Assembly: GCA_945861765.1 (NCBI GenBank)
Contig: CAMAWP010000001.1
Coordinates: 16,302 to 80,301, forward strand
Source of the DNA: Akkermansia muciniphila
GTDB lineage: Bacteria; Verrucomicrobiota; Verrucomicrobiia; Limisphaerales; SIBE01
Direction of reading: 5' to 3'
Length of the DNA: 64,000 nucleotides
In this document: positions 59,571-64,000 of the stretch, piece by piece
Numbering within the stretch: position 1 is the first letter of the stretch
Layout: each line of letters starts with the position of its first letter
The notes under the pieces: generated by a model
What the model was told of the DNA's origin: nothing
What the model saw: the letters and a program-made list of their open reading frames with translations, nothing else
Database searches by the model: none
Program-made: the position numbers and the translations under genes

Positions 59571-60908
59571 ATGCAGCAGATTACCCTGGGGATCATCGGT
59601 GGCGGCACAGTCGGTGGTGGCGTTTTTCAAGCCATTCAGCGAAACGGAGACCTCATGGCTTCGCGTTTGGGTGTCCGGTTCAAAATTGCAAAAGTAGCGG
59701 TACGGAACGTTGAAAAGCTCCGGAGCGTGCGCATCCCAAAGCCCCTATTGACGACCAGTTGGGAAAGCATTGTGCATGATCCGGGAATTAATGTTGTGCT
59801 TGAACTCATCGGAGGAACAACAACCGCGCGCAGTATCGTCCTCCGCGCCCTGGAAGTCGGGAAACCTGTGGTGACGGCAAACAAAGCGTTACTCTCGGCT
59901 CATGGCGAGGAGCTGTTTGCCATGGCACAACAATACGGCTCTAATCTCTACTACGAAGCTAGCGTGGGAGGCGGAATTCCCGTCATCAAGGTGCTGCGCG
60001 AGGGATTGATCGGAAATCGGATCACGCGGATTTACGGAATCGTCAATGGCACCTGCAATTACATCCTGACACGGATGAAGCTCGAAGGCGCAGAGTTCCG
60101 TGAAGTCTTGGCGGATGCCCAGCGCCTTGGGTACGCAGAAGCGGAACCTTCCTTGGATATTGATGGCCATGACGCCTCGCACAAGATCGGAATCCTGGCT
60201 TCTCTTGCACACGGTTTCTGGGTGAAGCCAAAGCAGATTCATGTTGAAGGCATCAGTTCAATTAGTCGCTTGGATATCCAATTTGCGGCTCAGTTAGGCT
60301 ATTCCATCAAGTTGCTCGGTATTGTTAAGAAGCTGGAGAACACCGCCCGAGGCAGGGGGTCGGTCACAAAGAGCTGCGCCGCAGTCCAGGTTTCAGTTTA
60401 TCCGGTGTTGGTGCCCAACTCGCACGTGATGGCGAGTGTCAATCATGTCTTCAATGCCATTTATGTTCGAGGGGATGTCGTAGGGGACACTCTTTATTAT
60501 GGGCGTGGGGCTGGTCAAGACGCCACAGCCAGCGCGGTTCTGAGCGATCTCGCAGATGCTGCACTCGATCTAAAATGCGGAAGCAAGAGCCGAATACCGC
60601 CCTTTGTCCCGCATGAATGCGAAGGCATGGTTTTGGATATCGACGAAGTAGTCTCGCGTTACTACGTCCGATTAACTGTTGTTGACAAGCCAGGAACTCT
60701 CGCCAAAATCGCCGCCATTTTGGGCCAGTCGAAAATCGGAATCTCGTCGGTGATCCAACCTGAAGGTCACGAGGGAGAGAGCGTTCCTCTCATTTTGATG
60801 ATTCACGACGCGCCGAACGCAAACATGACCAAAGCACTTGCCAGGATTAGCCGACTGGCAGTGGTGAAAGCGGAACCGAAGATGATCCGTGTGGAAAGCT
60901 TCGAATGA
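59571..60908 (+). CDS. hom: Homoserine dehydrogenase (with C-terminal ACT domain)
   Basis: ITLGIIGGGTVGGGVFQAI; TANKALLSAHGEELF; YEASVGGGIPVIKVLREGL; start at Met 59571. Confidence 0.96.
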   Translation: MQQITLGIIGGGTVGGGVFQAIQRNGDLMASRLGVRFKIAKVAVRNVEKLRSVRIPKPLLTTSWESIVHDPGINVVLELIGGTTTARSIVLRALEVGKPVVTANKALLSAHGEELFAMAQQYGSNLYYEASVGGGIPVIKVLREGLIGNRITRIYGIVNGTCNYILTRMKLEGAEFREVLADAQRLGYAEAEPSLDIDGHDASHKIGILASLAHGFWVKPKQIHVEGISSISRLDIQFAAQLGYSIKLLGIVKKLENTARGRGSVTKSCAAVQVSVYPVLVPNSHVMASVNHVFNAIYVRGDVVGDTLYYGRGAGQDATASAVLSDLADAALDLKCGSKSRIPPFVPHECEGMVLDIDEVVSRYYVRLTVVDKPGTLAKIAAILGQSKIGISSVIQPEGHEGESVPLILMIHDAPNANMTKALARISRLAVVKAEPKMIRVESFE

Positions 60909-60940
60909 CCTGAACCGGCAACATGGATGACTAATTTAGA

Positions 60941-62080
60941 GTGAGTTCAATGACAACTGTGATGAATGGCATCTCGTCCGATTCTCAACCCGCCTCGCCA
61001 AGCCCAGATAGCAAGGCCTTGACCCAATGGCCAGGTGTCATAAGCCATTACGCGAGATATCTGCCCATTTCCGAGTTTACCCCAATCATTACTCTCAACG
61101 AAGGCAACACACCACTGATTCGCGCAGATAATTTTGTGGAGGCCTGTGGTGGTGAATTCGAGCTGTGGCTTAAATATGAAGGCCTGAATCCCACTTGCTC
61201 ATTCAAGGACAGAGGGATGACGCTCGCCGTGTCCAAAGCCCGGGAAAGGAAAGCGGAGATAGTGATTTGCGCCAGCACTGGCAATACTTCCGCTTCCGCT
61301 GCGGCTTATGCAGCCAAGGCAAAAATGAAATGCATCGTCCTTTTGCCTCATGGCAACATCGCTTCGGGCAAATTAGCCCAGGCTTTGATGTATGGCGCGA
61401 CGACGATCTCCATCAACGGCAACTTCGATGACGCGCTTCGAATTGTTCGAGAGCTTGGTGAAACCGGCCAGGTCGAAGTCGTCAATAGCGTCAATCCATT
61501 TCGGATCGAAGGCCAAAAGACAGCGGCTTTTGAGATCTGCGACCAGTTGGGCCGCGCGCCAGACTTTCATTTCTTGCCAGTCGGCAACGCTGGAAATATC
61601 ACGGCGTACTGGCAAGGATATAAAGAATACTACTCCGTCCGTAAGGCCGATCGACTCCCGCGCCTGTTCGGTTTCCAAGCCGCTGGCGCAGCCCCGATCG
61701 TCGAAGGGCATCCCATTGAGAAGCCGGAAACGGTCGCATCGGCCATACGCATCGGCAATCCGGCGAGTTGGCAAGGCGCAAACGCCGCTCTAAACGAATC
61801 GAAAGGGCACATCGACAAAGTGAGTGATAGTGAAATCCTGGCTGCGTACAAATTGATTGCCAAGACTGAGGGAATATTTGTCGAACCCGCTTCAGCCGCG
61901 CCACTCGCAGGACTAATTCGGATAGCCAAAGCTGGAATGATTCCGCGAGGCAGTGTGGTCACGGCTATCATGACCGGCCACGGCTTGAAAGATCCAGACA
62001 ACGCAATTAAGTCAGCGGGCTTCGAACCCATCATCGTCGCTCCGATAAAAGAGGCAGTGATGAAAGTCATTGGATTATGA
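60941..62080 (+). CDS. thrC: Threonine synthase
   Basis: LNEGNTPLIRADNF...LWLKYEGLNPTCSFKDRGMTLAVSKA; ASTGNTSASAAAYAAKA; GTG 60941 or ATG 60950 start. Confidence 0.96.
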   Translation: MSSMTTVMNGISSDSQPASPSPDSKALTQWPGVISHYARYLPISEFTPIITLNEGNTPLIRADNFVEACGGEFELWLKYEGLNPTCSFKDRGMTLAVSKARERKAEIVICASTGNTSASAAAYAAKAKMKCIVLLPHGNIASGKLAQALMYGATTISINGNFDDALRIVRELGETGQVEVVNSVNPFRIEGQKTAAFEICDQLGRAPDFHFLPVGNAGNITAYWQGYKEYYSVRKADRLPRLFGFQAAGAAPIVEGHPIEKPETVASAIRIGNPASWQGANAALNESKGHIDKVSDSEILAAYKLIAKTEGIFVEPASAAPLAGLIRIAKAGMIPRGSVVTAIMTGHGLKDPDNAIKSAGFEPIIVAPIKEAVMKVIGL

Positions 62081-62126
62081 TCCTCTTGAGCACGGGAAAA
62101 AGTACAACGACAATCAATAGTTAGCC

Positions 62127-63347
62127 ATGGCACTCATCGTTCAAAAATACGGCGGCTCATCAGTGGCAAATCCTGAGCGAATTAAGAACGTAGCCGCGCG
62201 CGTAACAAAGTATCGCTCTCAGGGAGACCAAATCGTCGTCGTCGTCTCAGCCATGAGCGGCGTGACTGACAATTTGATAAAGCTGGCGAAGGAAATCATG
62301 CCGGTGCCGAGCGAGCGAGAAATGGATATGCTCCTCGCTACCGGGGAACAGACCACCATTGCTCTGACGGCAATAGCGCTGCATGCCCTCGGCGTTGATG
62401 CAATTTCGCTCACCGGTGCGCAAGCAGGTATTGTCACAGATGGCGTGCATACCAAGGCCAAAATTCAAAATATTACTCCAAAACAAATTCACGCATTGTT
62501 AAATGCCGGGCATGTGGTAATAGTCGCGGGCTTTCAGGGGCAAACTGCCGAAGGCCAAATCACTACGCTCGGCCGCGGAGGTTCTGATTTGACAGCGATC
62601 GCGCTCGCTGCGGCTTTGCACGCCGATCTTTGCCAAATCTACACCGATGTAGATGGAGTCTATACGGCGGACCCTCGAATTGTTACCGACGCGCGCAAAC
62701 TCAAAGAAATCTCGTACGACGAAATGCTCGAACTAGCCAGTTTAGGAGCGAAGGTTATGCAATCCCGATCAGTTGAGTTCGCAAAAAAATTCGGTGTAGT
62801 GTTCGAAGTTCGTTCCAGCCTTAATGATAACCCAGGTACAATTGTGAAAGAAGAAACCGAAAGCATGGAAGAGGTTGTAATTCGAGGTGTGTCACTCGAT
62901 AAGAATCAGGCCAAAGTCACCTTGGTGGCGGTGCCGGACCAACCCGGCGTTGCGTCGCGCGTTTTCAAGGCGCTAGCAGATGCAGTCATCAATGTGGACA
63001 TGATCGTTCAAAATGTCAGCCATGGTTCGGGAAGCCCGGCCACGGACCTATCGTTTACGGTAGATAAACCGGAGCTAGTAAAGGCATCTCGCGTAATCGA
63101 AACGCTAAAGAAGGATATCGGCTACCGCGAGGCAATCTCGGATGAAAAGATTGCGAAACTTTCGATCGTGGGTGTTGGGATGCGCAGTCATTCGGGAGTC
63201 GCGGCTAAGATGTTTGAAACACTCGCGACAGAAGGAATTAACATCGAGATGATCTCCACCAGTGAGATCAAGATCTCAGTCGTCATCGAGTTAGCCAAGG
63301 GGGAGCAAGCGATGAAAGCCGTGCATAAAGCTTTTCTAGGACCTTAA
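62127..63347 (+). CDS. lysC: Aspartate kinase
   Basis: MALIVQKYGGSSVANPERIKNVA; TLGRGGSDLTAIALAAAL; two ACT domains. Confidence 0.98.
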   Translation: MALIVQKYGGSSVANPERIKNVAARVTKYRSQGDQIVVVVSAMSGVTDNLIKLAKEIMPVPSEREMDMLLATGEQTTIALTAIALHALGVDAISLTGAQAGIVTDGVHTKAKIQNITPKQIHALLNAGHVVIVAGFQGQTAEGQITTLGRGGSDLTAIALAAALHADLCQIYTDVDGVYTADPRIVTDARKLKEISYDEMLELASLGAKVMQSRSVEFAKKFGVVFEVRSSLNDNPGTIVKEETESMEEVVIRGVSLDKNQAKVTLVAVPDQPGVASRVFKALADAVINVDMIVQNVSHGSGSPATDLSFTVDKPELVKASRVIETLKKDIGYREAISDEKIAKLSIVGVGMRSHSGVAAKMFETLATEGINIEMISTSEIKISVVIELAKGEQAMKAVHKAFLGP

Positions 63348-63435
63348 CCTAACGCACGCACTACCTCGCTTGGTCCGAAGCGTCGGGGACAAATAACGAG
63401 TTCATCTGTTCGCGTGAGGTTCTGCAATCACCAAC

Positions 63436-63500
63436 CCTGTTGAGCGGCCTCAACAGGAAAGTCCGAATCAATCGCTAACCGAAGTTCCTGGAGACTTCGG
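63436..63500 (+). other. Two consecutive RNA-hairpin-forming inverted repeats downstream of lysC
   Basis: cctgttgag-cggc-ctcaacagg (63436-63457) and ccgaagt-tcctggag-acttcgg (63479-63500), the latter extendable by atcg/cgat. Confidence 0.55.
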
Positions 63501-63696
63501 CGATTTCTTCGTAAAGTTGAGGTTTGTCGATTCTGTTGGGCTAAATTTCCTGTAATTCGCTAACTTTCAGTCGATTGCATTTTCGGTTGATTTTATCTAA
63601 TGTTGCTCGAAGGGTCGCCTTTACTTGCGACGCAGCCCGACAAATTCAGACATCTGGATGTGGTGCCTTTGATTTGCTGGCGGAGACGACAAAGAT

Positions 63697-63915
63697 TTGA
63701 TACCAACTTTGGAATTCCCATCGTGCGATCTTGCCCGGTGGGCGCCACAATTCGTTATGCCCGAGCCATTTTTGCCGTTGTTTCCAGCCGATGTGACCGA
63801 GATCAATCGGCACGTTTCCTTTGCCAAGCGCGAGGGCCGGATTTATTACTTCGTAAACGTCAAGCGGAGGGCGTATTCCGTGCGCGGCAGGCGGCGTGTT
63901 AATCTGGGCGGATGA
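63697..63915 (+). pseudogene. Possible remnant of a transposon-associated ORF (N-terminal fragment)
   Basis: EPFLPLFPADVTEINRHVSFAKREGRIYYFV resembles N-termini of IS-associated proteins by memory; short, with an unrelated-looking basic tail; ATGA-overlaps the next ORF. Confidence 0.3.
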
Positions 63916-64000
63916 AAAAGTTCATGGGGATCCGTCGGCGCCGGTTCAGGAGCGAAGAGCGCGACCGTTTCGTGGAGCTCTATCTTCGGAGCGGCGTCAC
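63912..64000 (+). CDS. Start of a putative IS66 TnpA-like / transposase accessory protein (runs off window)
   Basis: MKKFMGIRRRRFRSEERDRFVELYLRSGVT... resembles IS66-type helix-turn-helix accessory proteins. Confidence 0.35.
   Translation, partial: MKKFMGIRRRRFRSEERDRFVELYLRSGV

Overview
This 64 kb window looks like a Verrucomicrobiota-like genome (lineage inferred from gene content and repeat style only). It is dominated by one flagellar locus and an attached glycan-biosynthesis island. Left edge: the C-terminus of a PilB/GspE ATPase and a methyltransferase on +. About 1.9-27 kb, minus strand: a putative flagellin-glycosylation island with DUF115/MptE-like proteins, two CMP-nonulosonate synthetases, a CBS-NeuB-SAF-TIM-barrel fusion, sugar epimerases, an aminotransferase, several methyltransferases, a B12-type radical SAM protein and a 2357-aa protein with three GT2 domains and five TPR modules. 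A NusG/RfaH-like antiterminator sits at its head. About 28-52 kb, minus strand: two flagellins, csrA, fliW, flhF, flhA, flhB, fliR, fliQ, fliP, fliO, fliN, fliM, fliL, a hook protein, flgD, fliK, motE-like, fliJ, fliI, fliH, fliG, fliF, fliE, flgC, flgB. Plus strand from 52.6 kb: a Sel1/pseudo-protease protein, fliA, motA, motB; then eno (-) and a hom-thrC-lysC operon (+), with IS-like remnants at the right edge. The most notable signal is a ~200-bp duplication of the flgB promoter and 5' coding region (51857-52059) placed just after a strong terminator and in front of part of the glycan island (6501-6702). Both copies keep a consensus sigma-54 promoter (TGGCACGTCGATTGCTT) and an upstream inverted repeat (GGAAAAA-N12-TTTTTCC), suggesting promoter capture that places glycan genes under flagellar control. 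Other leads are a hairpin with a CsrA-consensus loop between the flagellin genes, dispersed repeat DNA forming in-frame linkers in the giant glycosyltransferase, a catalytically dead HtrA-like domain and a divergent FlhF.
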